Positions 34,175 through 42,940 of a DNA stretch of 64,000 nucleotides are shown here, piece by piece. A program made the translations under genes and the position numbers. Position 1 is the stretch's first letter, and each line of letters begins with the position of its first letter. The stretch comes from an uncultured Dyadobacter sp. (GTDB taxonomy: Bacteria > Bacteroidota > Bacteroidia > Cytophagales > Spirosomataceae). The DNA lies in NCBI RefSeq assembly GCF_946482605.1, contig NZ_CAMLSE010000024.1:57883-121882 (forward strand), read 5' to 3'. A model generated the notes under the pieces. The model saw only the letters and a list, made by a program, of their open reading frames with translations, was not told where the DNA came from and searched no databases.

Positions 34175-37100
34175 ATGATCTCCAAAAAACATCTCAAAAC
34201 ACCTTTGTCCCTCATGGCTGCCACCACGATTGCGGTGGTATCCTGTATGAAAATGTCGCCCTCCTCGGGACCCGTCTCCAAAACTAACAGCACCAAACTG
34301 ATCGTAAAAGAAGATGCGGCAACCGGGAAGGCAAGAGCCAAAGAAATTCGCGAAAAAACCGTCGTCAAGCTCGCCGACGGACTCAAACTCGACCTCTGGG
34401 CATCCGATTCTCTGGCACCAGACCCTGTTGCCATTGCCATGGACGACGCAGGCAGAGTATACCTGAACAGAACCAATCGCCAGAAAAATTCAGAATTCGA
34501 CATACGCGGCCACCGCAACTGGATGACCGAATCCATCGGCCTCCAAACGGTGGAAGATCGTCGTACCTTCCTCCGCAAAACATTCTCTCCTGAAAAAAGT
34601 AAGGAAAACAACTGGGTGAAAGACCTTAACGGCGACGGCTCCCACGATTGGAAAGATCTCGCCGTCGAAAAAGACGAAGTATGGCGTATTGAAGATACGG
34701 ATAACGATGGCATTGCTGACGTGTCCATGCGCATTCTGGACGACTTCTTTACCGAAGTTTCCGACGTGGCAGGAGGCTTACTCGTGCGTGCAAAAGACGT
34801 TTTCGTGACCATCGCACCGGATGTCTGGCGTTTGCGGGACACCAACGGAGACGGTGTACTCGACGAGAAAACATCAATCAGCCACGGTTACGGCGTTCAC
34901 ATTGGATTCAGCGGCCACGGCATGTCCAATCCGATCGAGGGGCCTGATGGCAAGATTTACTGGAACATCGGGGACATCGGGGCCAACATTACCACCGCGG
35001 AGGGCGTCAAACATGAACACCCCAACTCCGGCATTATCGCACGATCGAACCCGGATGGCAGCGATTTCGAGATTTTCGCCCACGGATTGCGGAATACACA
35101 CGAGTTTGTGTTTGACGAATATGGCAACCTCATCAGCTCCGACAACGACGGCGACCATCCCGGTGAGAGCGAAAGGCTGGTACATGTGGTGGAGGGCTCC
35201 GACGCAGGCTGGCGCTCCAACTGGCAGTATGGTAAATACACCGACCCCAAAAACAATAGCTACAAGGTCTGGATGGATGAAAAACTCTTCAAGCCACGCT
35301 GGGAAGGCCAGGCCGCGTACATCATTCCCCCCATTCAGAATTTCCACAATGGCCCTACCGGAATGCAGTACAATCCGGGAACAGCATTGGGCAAGGAATG
35401 GAAGAATAAGTTCTTCCTGGTTGAATTCGTAGGTAACCCCGCACGCTCACCGATCTGGTCATTTGGTTTGAAACCCAAAGGCGCATCATTCGTGCTGGAT
35501 GGCGAGAAAAACATACTGACAGGAATTCTGCCGACAGGCATCCGTTTCGGCCCGGACGGCGCATTGTATGTTGCGGACTGGATTAATGGTTGGGATACTA
35601 AAAACTATGGGCGCGTCTGGAAACTGGATGTTACGGACCAGAAAAACGATTTGAAAGCGGTTCGTACAGAAACCAAACGTCTGATGCAGCTGGATTATAC
35701 CAAACAATCTGACGATGCATTATTGCCGCTGCTTTCCTATGAAGACATGCGTATCCGCCAGAAAGCCCAGTTTGAACTCGCCTCCAGAGGTGGAAAAGGC
35801 GCCGCTGTGCTAAGCAAGGCCATTGCCCAGACGGGTAACCAGTTCGGTCGGATTCACGGAATCTGGGGAATGGGCCAATTAGCCCGTCAGGACAAGTCAT
35901 ATGCCAATGTGCTGATGACGTTACTGAAAGATTCGGATGAGGAAATCACTGTTCAGGCGGCAAAAGTGCTTGGTGACGCTAAAATTGCAGAAGCAGGACC
36001 GCTCCTGATCCCGATGCTGGCCAGCAAAAATCCCCGTGTACAATTTTATGCGGCGCAGGCGCTGGGACGCATCACCGACAAAAATGCGGTAGCACCATTG
36101 CTTGCCATGATCAAGACTAATAATGACGAGGACGTGTATCTTCGCCATGCGGCGGTGCTCGCGCTCTCACGCATAGGTGAAGTAGCGCCGATCGTCGCAT
36201 TGGCCAACAGTTCAGAAAAATCGCTTCGCGTCGCGGCAGTACTGGTACTGCGCCGAATGAAGAATGAACAGATCAGTACTTTCCTAAAAGACAAAGACGA
36301 GTATATTGTGGCGGAGGCCGCCCGTGGCATCAATGATGACACATCCATTCCGGCAGCGTTGCCTGCACTGGCTTCCGTGCTGAACGAAAAACGTTTTAAA
36401 TCCGAGCCGCTGCTGCGCCGCGCCATCAATGCGGCCTTGCGCGTTGGCGGGGAAGCGCAACTGAACGATCTGATCTCATTTGCCAAAAGGAAGGATGTGG
36501 ACCAGGAGCTTCGTGCGGAGGCCCTGGCTACGCTCGGAACCTGGGCAAGCCCCTCGGTAATGGACCGGGTCGATGGACGTCACCGTGGTCCGATGGAGCG
36601 TGATCCGGCTGCTGTAAGGGCTAAGATCAAACCGATGGTAGCGGATCTTTTGCAGGAAAACGAAGCTGCGATTCTGATTGCCACGGCGCAAATGCTGACG
36701 AATCTGAATGTAAGCGATAACAATGCTGCGCTGGCAAAGATCCTGAAAAATAGCAGTGATCCGAAGGTCCGCGCCGCGATGCTCGTAGCATTGAACGATC
36801 TTAAGTATACGGATATGGAAACCGTCATGAAAAAGGGTATGAGCGATTCCGATGCCGATGTCCGTACAGCGGCTCTTGGAATGGTTGGAAGCGTCACGAT
36901 GTCGAGAGAGGCGCTGACGGATATTTCGAATACCATTTTCGAAAAAGGAAGCGTTCGCGAGCAGCAGCAAATTCTGAAAGTACTGGGCAGCCTGCCGGTG
37001 ACGAAGACCGAAACGATTTTCACCGGCTTGATCGGTAAAATGGCAGATAACAAGCTGCCGCAAAACCTGCTGCTCGACCTCGGTGAAGCCATTGACTCTA

Positions 37101-37603
37101 CCAAATCGAGTGCATTGATCGCGAAAATCGCGCCGCTACGGAAGCAAGGTACCACCGCCGCCGACTATCAGGATGCCTTGTTCGGTGGAAATGCACAACT
37201 CGGCCGCCGGTATTTCATGACCAGCTCGGCCGCGGAATGTGTGCGTTGCCATTCGATCGGCGGGCAAGGCGGAGAAGTCGGGCCCAATCTTTCCAACATC
37301 GGTAATGTACTGACGCGTGAGCAAATCCTGCAAGCGCTGGTTGAACCGAGTGCACGGCTTTCCCCGGGATTTGGGATGGTGATGCTGACTTTGAAAGACG
37401 GGACATCCGCTGCCGGCATCCTTGCTCAGGAGAACGAGCATGAGCTGGTACTGAAAACATCGGAAGCAGAGCCCTTAAAAATTGCCGTTTCCCGCATTGC
37501 CAAACGCGAAAACGTGCCTTCCAGCATGCCACCAATGGGGAACATCATGTCGAAACGGGAAATCCGGGATGTGGTTGAATTCCTATCTGGCTTGAAGAAA
37601 TAG
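34175..37603 (+). CDS. PVC-type heme/HEAT-repeat lipoprotein with C-terminal cytochrome c domain
   Basis: 1142 residues. Lipoprotein signal TTIAVVSCMKM (C24). Residues about 60-480 form a six-bladed propeller of the PVC-type membrane-bound dehydrogenase family (LADGLKLDLWASDSLAPDPV, GPDGKIYWNIGDIG, GIRFGPDGALYVADWINGWD). Residues about 510-990 are HEAT repeats (ALPALASVL, VQAAKVLGDAKIAEAGPLLI, VRAAMLVALNDLK). The C-terminal segment carries one heme motif, CVRCH (near residue 1022), and the Met-rich tail SSMPPMGNIMSKREI of a cytochrome c. It probably oxidises sugars or other compounds at the cell surface and passes electrons to another carrier. Monocistronic, with a strong terminator. Confidence 0.9.
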   Translation: MISKKHLKTPLSLMAATTIAVVSCMKMSPSSGPVSKTNSTKLIVKEDAATGKARAKEIREKTVVKLADGLKLDLWASDSLAPDPVAIAMDDAGRVYLNRTNRQKNSEFDIRGHRNWMTESIGLQTVEDRRTFLRKTFSPEKSKENNWVKDLNGDGSHDWKDLAVEKDEVWRIEDTDNDGIADVSMRILDDFFTEVSDVAGGLLVRAKDVFVTIAPDVWRLRDTNGDGVLDEKTSISHGYGVHIGFSGHGMSNPIEGPDGKIYWNIGDIGANITTAEGVKHEHPNSGIIARSNPDGSDFEIFAHGLRNTHEFVFDEYGNLISSDNDGDHPGESERLVHVVEGSDAGWRSNWQYGKYTDPKNNSYKVWMDEKLFKPRWEGQAAYIIPPIQNFHNGPTGMQYNPGTALGKEWKNKFFLVEFVGNPARSPIWSFGLKPKGASFVLDGEKNILTGILPTGIRFGPDGALYVADWINGWDTKNYGRVWKLDVTDQKNDLKAVRTETKRLMQLDYTKQSDDALLPLLSYEDMRIRQKAQFELASRGGKGAAVLSKAIAQTGNQFGRIHGIWGMGQLARQDKSYANVLMTLLKDSDEEITVQAAKVLGDAKIAEAGPLLIPMLASKNPRVQFYAAQALGRITDKNAVAPLLAMIKTNNDEDVYLRHAAVLALSRIGEVAPIVALANSSEKSLRVAAVLVLRRMKNEQISTFLKDKDEYIVAEAARGINDDTSIPAALPALASVLNEKRFKSEPLLRRAINAALRVGGEAQLNDLISFAKRKDVDQELRAEALATLGTWASPSVMDRVDGRHRGPMERDPAAVRAKIKPMVADLLQENEAAILIATAQMLTNLNVSDNNAALAKILKNSSDPKVRAAMLVALNDLKYTDMETVMKKGMSDSDADVRTAALGMVGSVTMSREALTDISNTIFEKGSVREQQQILKVLGSLPVTKTETIFTGLIGKMADNKLPQNLLLDLGEAIDSTKSSALIAKIAPLRKQGTTAADYQDALFGGNAQLGRRYFMTSSAAECVRCHSIGGQGGEVGPNLSNIGNVLTREQILQALVEPSARLSPGFGMVMLTLKDGTSAAGILAQENEHELVLKTSEAEPLKIAVSRIAKRENVPSSMPPMGNIMSKREIRDVVEFLSGLKK

Positions 37604-37624
37604 CCGAAAACTTCCTTGTATCGA

Positions 37625-37660
37625 TAAACCCCGGAATTTTAGAATTCCGGGGTTTATTTT
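37625..37660 (+). terminator. Rho-independent terminator
   Basis: Perfect 14-bp stem taaaccccggaatt / aattccggggttta with a four-base loop and a T-run, 22 bp after the heme/HEAT gene. Confidence 0.9.
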
Positions 37661-37688
37661 TATACCATGGACGAAATTAGCCATTCAA

Positions 37689-37717
37689 TTGTTATCAGAT
37701 TGATTTAGGTATATTTG
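37689..37717 (+). promoter_or_regulatory. Promoter of the DUF433/DUF5615 module
   Basis: TTG at 37689-37691, an 18-bp spacer and TATATTTG at 37710-37717 (full match). Start of transcription is expected only about 7 bases before the ATG at 37731, so the mRNA would be nearly leaderless. Confidence 0.6.
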
Positions 37718-37730
37718 AAAAAAGTTAAAC

Positions 37731-37976
37731 ATGACAACGTATCTAACCGAACGAATCGCCATTGATCCAGACATTTGCAATGGTCGACCTATCATCAGGG
37801 GAATGCGGATTACCGTTCAGACCCTGCTCGAATTCCTTTTTACCGGAACGACCAGGGAAGAATTGCTATATCAATATCCCGCCATCGAAAACGAAGACAT
37901 CGATGCCTGTTTTGCGTTTGCAATTGAGATGATGAACCGGAACTATTTCATCAAAGAAATAAAGCATGTCGCCTAA
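37731..37976 (+). CDS. DUF433 antitoxin
   Basis: 81 residues, full length. Standard DUF433 opening TERIAIDPDICNGRPIIRGM RITVQTLLEFL, then TREELLYQYPAIENEDIDAC FAFA. DUF433 is a winged-helix-like antitoxin usually paired with a PIN-like DUF5615 toxin, as here; the two genes overlap by 11 bp, which implies translational coupling. It probably neutralises the toxin and represses their shared promoter. A broken copy lies at 26171. Confidence 0.9.
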   Translation: MTTYLTERIAIDPDICNGRPIIRGMRITVQTLLEFLFTGTTREELLYQYPAIENEDIDACFAFAIEMMNRNYFIKEIKHVA

Positions 37977-38310
37977 ATATCTAATTGATGTAAATTTGCC
38001 CTACTACTTTTCAATTTGGAATAGTCCGGATTACATTCATCAACTGGACATCGAGCGCACAGCAAAAGACTCCAATATTTGGTCCTACGCTAAAAGCGCA
38101 GAGATGACGATTGTCACCAAAGATTCTGACTTTTCAAACAGAATTCTCATCTCTACACCACCTCCTCGCATCATCCATTTTCGTACCGGCAACATCAGTA
38201 TGAAAGCATTTCATACCCTTGTTTCAGAGGTATGGGATGAGGTAATTCAGCTGAGCCAAACCTACAAGCTGGTTGCCATATTCAACGACAAAATCGAAGC
38301 ATTCAACTAG
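37966..38310 (+). CDS. DUF5615 (PIN-like, Mut7-C-related) toxin
   Basis: 114 residues. YLIDVNLPYYFS gives the first Asp of a PIN-like fold, EMTIVTKDSDFSNRI carries the central TKDxDF motif typical of DUF5615, and RIIHFRTGNISMKAFHTL the third conserved block. PIN-like toxins cut RNA with acidic residues; nuclease activity is inferred for this family. It overlaps the DUF433 antitoxin gene by 11 bp. Confidence 0.88.
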   Translation: MSPKYLIDVNLPYYFSIWNSPDYIHQLDIERTAKDSNIWSYAKSAEMTIVTKDSDFSNRILISTPPPRIIHFRTGNISMKAFHTLVSEVWDEVIQLSQTYKLVAIFNDKIEAFN

Positions 38311-38358
38311 CCCAACTCCGGCACGGTTTTAATTCATCAACAATCCAAAAAAATTTGA

Positions 38359-39390
38359 ATGGAATTAGACAAGAAAGAAGCGGAAATCGTTAGCCGGGCC
38401 ATTCAGGCCTGGGAAGATGAAACACGCATTTCAAAGGAACTGGCCACAGAATTGCGGGGCAGTTACAGCGTCCGGAATGCGAACGTGGACGTTATCGCAG
38501 TGTACGCGCTGATTTCCGCTGTTTCTTGTGGTTTACTGGCATTTGGAGCACTGGTACTGGACGAGAAATGGATCGAACTGTTGCGAAAGCGCTGGGGATT
38601 TTCGGAGAATATCGTCGGTATTGGATTCACGCTTATCGCCGGTCTTTTTGTATACCTGGCCAAAAGACGTTTGAACAAAACGCAAGGTGCCAAGATCAGT
38701 AACGAGGTTTACAACATTACCATTATCCTGACCGTCGCCATTGCCATTACCTACTGGACAAGAGGATTGCTGGACGGGTCGGGCAACTACGCTATACCCC
38801 TCCTTTTCGCTGCAATAGCATATGGCGGCATTGCCATTTTCCTGCGATCCACCCTACTCTGGGTAGCTGCCATTGCAGCACTCGCAGGCTGGTGGGGCGC
38901 TCAAACGCACTACTGGTCGGGAGGAAGCTACCGGTTCATGGGTATGAATTATCCGCTGCGAATGACCGTCTTCGGTCTCATCATATGGGCGCTATCCTGG
39001 ATTATGGGCAAAATCCCATCGCTCGCCTTTCTGAAAGAAGTGACTTATACGATCGGCTTATTTCTGTTCCTGCTCGCAGGCTGGACATTGTCTATGTTTG
39101 GCAATTACGCTGATTACGATGGCTGGAAAGCCCTCAAACAAAGTCATTTCTGGTTTTGGGCACTGGGGTTTACATTGGTTCTGGCAGGCATGCTCTATTA
39201 TGCATTCCAAAACAAACAGGAAACGTTACGGGACCTCTGCCTTGTCTTTTTCCTGCTCAACATTTACACCCGCTATTTCGAGTATTTCTGGGATCGTACC
39301 AATGCAGGGATTTTCTTTGCAATCCTGGCGCTGTCATTCTGGTTTGTGGCAAAAAAAGCTGAGCAATGGCGCGGTAAAACAGCAGCATAA
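38359..39390 (+). CDS. Polytopic membrane protein, DUF2157/DUF4401-like
   Basis: 343 residues. A short cytoplasmic N-terminal helix (VSRAIQAWEDETRISKELAT) is followed by about ten membrane segments (AVYALISAVSCGLLAFGALV, IPLLFAAIAYGGIAIFL, EVTYTIGLFLFLLAGWTL, FFAILALSFWFVAKKA). This arrangement resembles the DUF2157/DUF4401 family of uncharacterised membrane proteins. The next gene follows 28 bp later on the same strand, so they may be co-transcribed. Function unknown. Confidence 0.75.
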   Translation: MELDKKEAEIVSRAIQAWEDETRISKELATELRGSYSVRNANVDVIAVYALISAVSCGLLAFGALVLDEKWIELLRKRWGFSENIVGIGFTLIAGLFVYLAKRRLNKTQGAKISNEVYNITIILTVAIAITYWTRGLLDGSGNYAIPLLFAAIAYGGIAIFLRSTLLWVAAIAALAGWWGAQTHYWSGGSYRFMGMNYPLRMTVFGLIIWALSWIMGKIPSLAFLKEVTYTIGLFLFLLAGWTLSMFGNYADYDGWKALKQSHFWFWALGFTLVLAGMLYYAFQNKQETLRDLCLVFFLLNIYTRYFEYFWDRTNAGIFFAILALSFWFVAKKAEQWRGKTAA

Positions 39391-39417
39391 CCTTTATTTA
39401 TCATTACAATCTCAACC

Positions 39418-39765
39418 ATGAGTAATCTCAGACCCGTCCGCCCGGAAGAACTCGACCTGATCCGTTTCCTGCTCGAAAAACTGAACCTCGACCCGATCGC
39501 CTATCCGGTCAATGCCGAGGTGGACGAATATGAAGGTGGAAAAATGGGGAGTATCAGCCTTGGAGGTGATGTAAACGCCTACGCAGGCGATCTGATCCAG
39601 GTCGAATACGTGGATATAGATGATACACCGGTCGTGATTACATTAACACAAGACAGCAGCGGGCATTTGCTCGATCTGGATTTCTGGAAAGTTGATTTTT
39701 CGAGGCTCCTGGAATACCCTACTCCCGATAAACTGATCTTTGGCAAAACAACTCCCGATAGCTGA
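39418..39765 (+). CDS. Small DUF6984-like protein
   Basis: 115 residues, cytoplasmic. Opening RPVRPEELDLIRFLLEKL, central EGGKMGSISLGGD, and VVITLTQDSSGHLLDLDFWK VDF match the small DUF6984 group, often linked to polymorphic toxin immunity or left unassigned. No toxin gene is next to it. It follows the membrane protein by 28 bp and converges on the MFS gene, only 4 bp apart. Confidence 0.65.
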   Translation: MSNLRPVRPEELDLIRFLLEKLNLDPIAYPVNAEVDEYEGGKMGSISLGGDVNAYAGDLIQVEYVDIDDTPVVITLTQDSSGHLLDLDFWKVDFSRLLEYPTPDKLIFGKTTPDS

Positions 39766-39769
39766 GCGG

Positions 39770-41011
39770 TCAGGCTTCCTCATAGTCAAGGTCTTTGCCA
39801 TACGTTTCTTCCATACTCCGCAGCGACAACAATGCGAGTGAAAAACAGATCGCTCCAACGATCGCACCCGAATGCAGCACGCCCCACCCCGGCTTAAGGA
39901 ACTGGAACAAAGGAAGTGTAAGAAGCACGGTCGCCCTCACATTATTAGCAACCGAAGTAGTGACGGTCGCGCGGAGATTCGTGCCAAACTGCTCGGCGGT
40001 GGTGGTCAGGAACATGGCAATGTAGCCGATAGAGAAGCCCAACCACATATAGCAGGCGTATAAGGCGGAAGCTGATTGTATTCCTCCGAAAAGCAGCCAC
40101 ACCATGCCTGCAAAAGTCATCGCCATCATCAGCAGGATAGCCTTTCGCCTCGACCGCAGCCATTGACTCAGAATCCCGCTAAAAAAGTCGCCCGTCACCA
40201 CACCTATGTACGTGTAGAGCACGCAGCTGCTGGCCTGAATGTCGCCTGCAATACCCAACGCTTTGGCAAACTCGTTCCCGAACGTGGAATAAATGCCGAT
40301 GACCATATAGGTGGGCAGGCCAATTCCCATACAACGCATATACCGCACGAACCGTGACCAGCTCGTAAAGATCGTCCACCACGGGACGAGCTTCGAGCCG
40401 CGATTTTCCAGGCTTTTATTAAAAACAATGGATTCCAGCACATTAACCCGGAGGATCAGCAAGACGAGTCCCATCCCCCCACCAATAAAGTAAGCCATTC
40501 GCCAATCGGTGAGCTTCACTGCGAAGAATGCGGCAATGGCACCTGCAAGCCCTACACTCGCCATCACCGATGCTCCATAGCCGCGCAGCTCCTTGGGCAA
40601 TATTTCCGCTATCAGAGTGATACCAGCACCCAGCTCACCGGCCAACCCGAATCCCGCGATGAATCGAAGCAGCGAGTAGATCTCTACATTGTGTGTAAAA
40701 CCGCAGGCGATGTTGGCCAGAGAATAGGTCAGAATAGAGCCGAACAGTACCGAACGCCTTCCGAACTTGTCCCCCAGTATTCCCCAGATAAAGCCGCCGA
40801 TCAGCAATCCTGCCTGCTGCCAGTTGTAAATGTTGGCGCCGATCTGCGAAGTAGCCTCTTCCGACAAACCCAGGTCTTTCAGGCTCGGTACCCTGACGAT
40901 ATTGAATAACAACAAATCATAAACATCCACGAAATAGCCCAATGAGGCAACGATAACAGGTAATGTAAAAACGGCACTGAATTTGGGTTGAGCGGGAGTG
41001 ACTGCGATCAT
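39770..41011 (-). CDS. MFS transporter (sugar/aromatic-acid type)
   Basis: 413 residues, about twelve membrane segments. The MFS signature GDKFGRRSVLFGS between TM2 and TM3 and GFGLAGELGAGITLIAEILP between TM4 and TM5 place it in the sugar/AAHS-like groups. Opening YFVDVYDLLLFNIVRVPSLK contains the Asp of the TM1 motif. The direct neighbour on the same strand, 11 bp upstream, is the ArfB gene. Substrate unknown; it is not clearly tied to the rhamnose genes further along. Confidence 0.85.
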   Translation of the reverse strand: MIAVTPAQPKFSAVFTLPVIVASLGYFVDVYDLLLFNIVRVPSLKDLGLSEEATSQIGANIYNWQQAGLLIGGFIWGILGDKFGRRSVLFGSILTYSLANIACGFTHNVEIYSLLRFIAGFGLAGELGAGITLIAEILPKELRGYGASVMASVGLAGAIAAFFAVKLTDWRMAYFIGGGMGLVLLILRVNVLESIVFNKSLENRGSKLVPWWTIFTSWSRFVRYMRCMGIGLPTYMVIGIYSTFGNEFAKALGIAGDIQASSCVLYTYIGVVTGDFFSGILSQWLRSRRKAILLMMAMTFAGMVWLLFGGIQSASALYACYMWLGFSIGYIAMFLTTTAEQFGTNLRATVTTSVANNVRATVLLTLPLFQFLKPGWGVLHSGAIVGAICFSLALLSLRSMEETYGKDLDYEEA

Positions 41012-41022
41012 AGGGATTACAT

Positions 41023-41430
41023 TTATTCATCAAAAGGCTTGCGGCGCATCGATTTAACGGCTGCATTGTGCTGTTTGGCCTTTAATCTGTTCAATTTAGA
41101 AGCCAGCGTAGGCTTGGTTGGCTTACGGTCCTTTTCCACGATAAGTGCCTGACGGATAAGCCTGTCGAATTTTTCGACCACCTTATCTTTATTCGCCAGC
41201 TGCGATCGCTCGGTCTGATGGTATAATACCAGCACTTTACCGTTCGTTAATTTGTTGGATAATTTTTCGGTAAGCTTTTGTTTGTCCTCTCCGGTCAGGA
41301 ATTGCGAATTCGGGATATCAAAACGCAGTTCAACCTTGGTTTCTACCTTGTTCACATTTTGCCCTCCCTTGCCACCGCTCCTGGCCGTCTGGAAAACCAG
41401 TTCAGGGTGCAGGATTTCAGGATCGATCAT
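41023..41430 (-). CDS. arfB: Alternative ribosome-rescue factor ArfB (YaeJ)
   Basis: 135 residues. A peptidyl-tRNA hydrolase that frees ribosomes stalled at the end of truncated mRNAs. The catalytic GGQ motif is in ARSGGKGGQNVNKVETKVEL, and the basic C-terminal tail (KDRKPTKPTLASKLNRLKAK, AVKSMRRKPF) enters the empty mRNA channel, which separates ArfB from release factors RF1 and RF2. It lies 11 bp upstream of the MFS gene on the same strand. Confidence 0.94.
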   Translation of the reverse strand: MIDPEILHPELVFQTARSGGKGGQNVNKVETKVELRFDIPNSQFLTGEDKQKLTEKLSNKLTNGKVLVLYHQTERSQLANKDKVVEKFDRLIRQALIVEKDRKPTKPTLASKLNRLKAKQHNAAVKSMRRKPFDE

Positions 41431-41545
41431 TTTTTCAAAGTTTTGTTAACACGTGTTAATGCCTGGAAACGACATTAAACCAGCATCTAAAAGTAACGTC
41501 CAAGAATCGATTTTTAACAACAGGAAACAATTTAAACATAAAGCC

Positions 41546-42799
41546 ATGGACACCATGCGGACACTACGGATATTCGGGTTGCTCATTTTAATGCTCGGCG
41601 GTGTTTCGATTTCGAACAAAACGCAGGCTCAACCCGGTTTCAGCATCAATTTTCAAACCTTTTACGACGAACTCTCTCCTTACGGACGGTGGTCGCGCAA
41701 TCCACAATACGGCTCAGTCTGGATCCCGGACGTCCCCCGCGGCTTTCAACCCTATTCCACATCCGGATATTGGGAAGTAACCGAGTATGGTAATACGTGG
41801 GTTTCCGAATACGACTGGGGATGGGCTCCGTTTCACTATGGCCGCTGGTCATACGACGACTACGTTGGCTGGTTCTGGATCCCCGACTATGAATGGGGCC
41901 CAGCCTGGGTCAACTGGCGCTCCGGTGGCGGGTATTACGGCTGGGCACCGCTGGGTCCCGGCGTGAACATCAATGTTTCAATCAACATTCCGTCGTTCTG
42001 GTGGGTCTTTGTGCCGCAACGCTACATTACCAATCCACGCTGGCATAACTACTGCGCACCGCGAGGCCGCGTGTCGCATTACTACAATAACACCGTCATC
42101 ATCAACAATTATTATCGCAGCAATAACCGCACCTATGTTTACGGTCCGCGCAGGGACGAAATCCAACGGGTAACACGCCGCGATGTGCCTGTACGCACCA
42201 TCGATATGAGCCCGAGAGGCCGGGGACGGGTAATTGTGGCTGAATCGAGTCGCGGTAATGACCGCTACGACTATGGGAACCGCGGTAATGACCGCGGAGG
42301 CCGTACCAACAACGACAACCCGCGAATCGACAGAAGCAACCGCAACGATGACAACCGCATCGAACGTGGAGACGATTCGAGACGGGGCTCGCGGAACCCG
42401 TTCGACGACCGCAGTAGCCGTGCCGAACGTAACCGCGAATCGGCGCCGGTTGAAAACCGGAACGACCGCTACGAAGCCCCGAATCGCCAGGAACGCAACC
42501 GCGACTTTGGCAACCCCGGTAACAGTCCGGAACGGAGCCGCGACAATGGCAATCCCGGCTACAACCCGGATCGTCAGAACCGTTCTGAAAGAATGGAAAG
42601 ACCCAATGCGGAACGAACAGAGCGTAGCAATCGAACTTTCGAATCGCCCACCCCGCGTGTGGAACGCCAGGAAAGAAGCGCACCAGAACCCCGCAGCAAC
42701 GACCGCGGCAATCGCGGAGGTGATAATGGCGGAGGCCGGGGTAATGACAATGGCGGAGGCCGGGGCGCCAGCGAGCGAAGCAGCAGAGGTCCGAGATAA
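41546..42799 (+). CDS. DUF6600 secreted protein with Arg/Asn/Asp-rich tail
   Basis: 417 residues. Signal peptide (about 1-30, ending SNKTQAQ) fixes the start at 41546; an in-frame extension upstream would spoil it. Residues 35-175 are a Trp/Tyr/Gly-rich domain with repeats of the kind PYGRWSRNPQYGSVWIPD, WVSEYDWGWAPFHYGRW and YVGWFWIPDYEWGPAWVNWR, typical of DUF6600. Residues 230-417 are low-complexity Arg, Asn, Asp, Gly and Glu (GGGRGNDNGGGRGASERS), probably disordered. A surface or periplasmic structural role is likely, but none is established. Confidence 0.85.
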   Translation: MDTMRTLRIFGLLILMLGGVSISNKTQAQPGFSINFQTFYDELSPYGRWSRNPQYGSVWIPDVPRGFQPYSTSGYWEVTEYGNTWVSEYDWGWAPFHYGRWSYDDYVGWFWIPDYEWGPAWVNWRSGGGYYGWAPLGPGVNINVSINIPSFWWVFVPQRYITNPRWHNYCAPRGRVSHYYNNTVIINNYYRSNNRTYVYGPRRDEIQRVTRRDVPVRTIDMSPRGRGRVIVAESSRGNDRYDYGNRGNDRGGRTNNDNPRIDRSNRNDDNRIERGDDSRRGSRNPFDDRSSRAERNRESAPVENRNDRYEAPNRQERNRDFGNPGNSPERSRDNGNPGYNPDRQNRSERMERPNAERTERSNRTFESPTPRVERQERSAPEPRSNDRGNRGGDNGGGRGNDNGGGRGASERSSRGPR

Positions 42800-42815
42800 T
42801 TGCGTGTGTTAACAT

Positions 42816-42861
42816 AAAAACAACCCGGCGGGATAGTAGTATTTCCCACCGGGTTGTTTTT
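42816..42861 (+). terminator. Rho-independent terminator
   Basis: Long stem aaaaacaacccgg / ccgggttgttttt with an extension cggga / tccca, a T-run, 17 bp after the DUF6600 gene. Confidence 0.85.
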
Positions 42862-42940
42862 GTTTGTAAGACTTCTTATTTCCGCTTTAAAAACGTAGAA
42901 AAATGTTATTTTTAGCTTGATCCAAAACCCACGCTATTGA

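Noticed and set aside
42102..42815. Frames of 237 and 192 residues on both strands in the DUF6600 tail
   Set aside because: Low-complexity tail gives open frames on several phases; only the DUF6600 frame has a signal peptide and domain.
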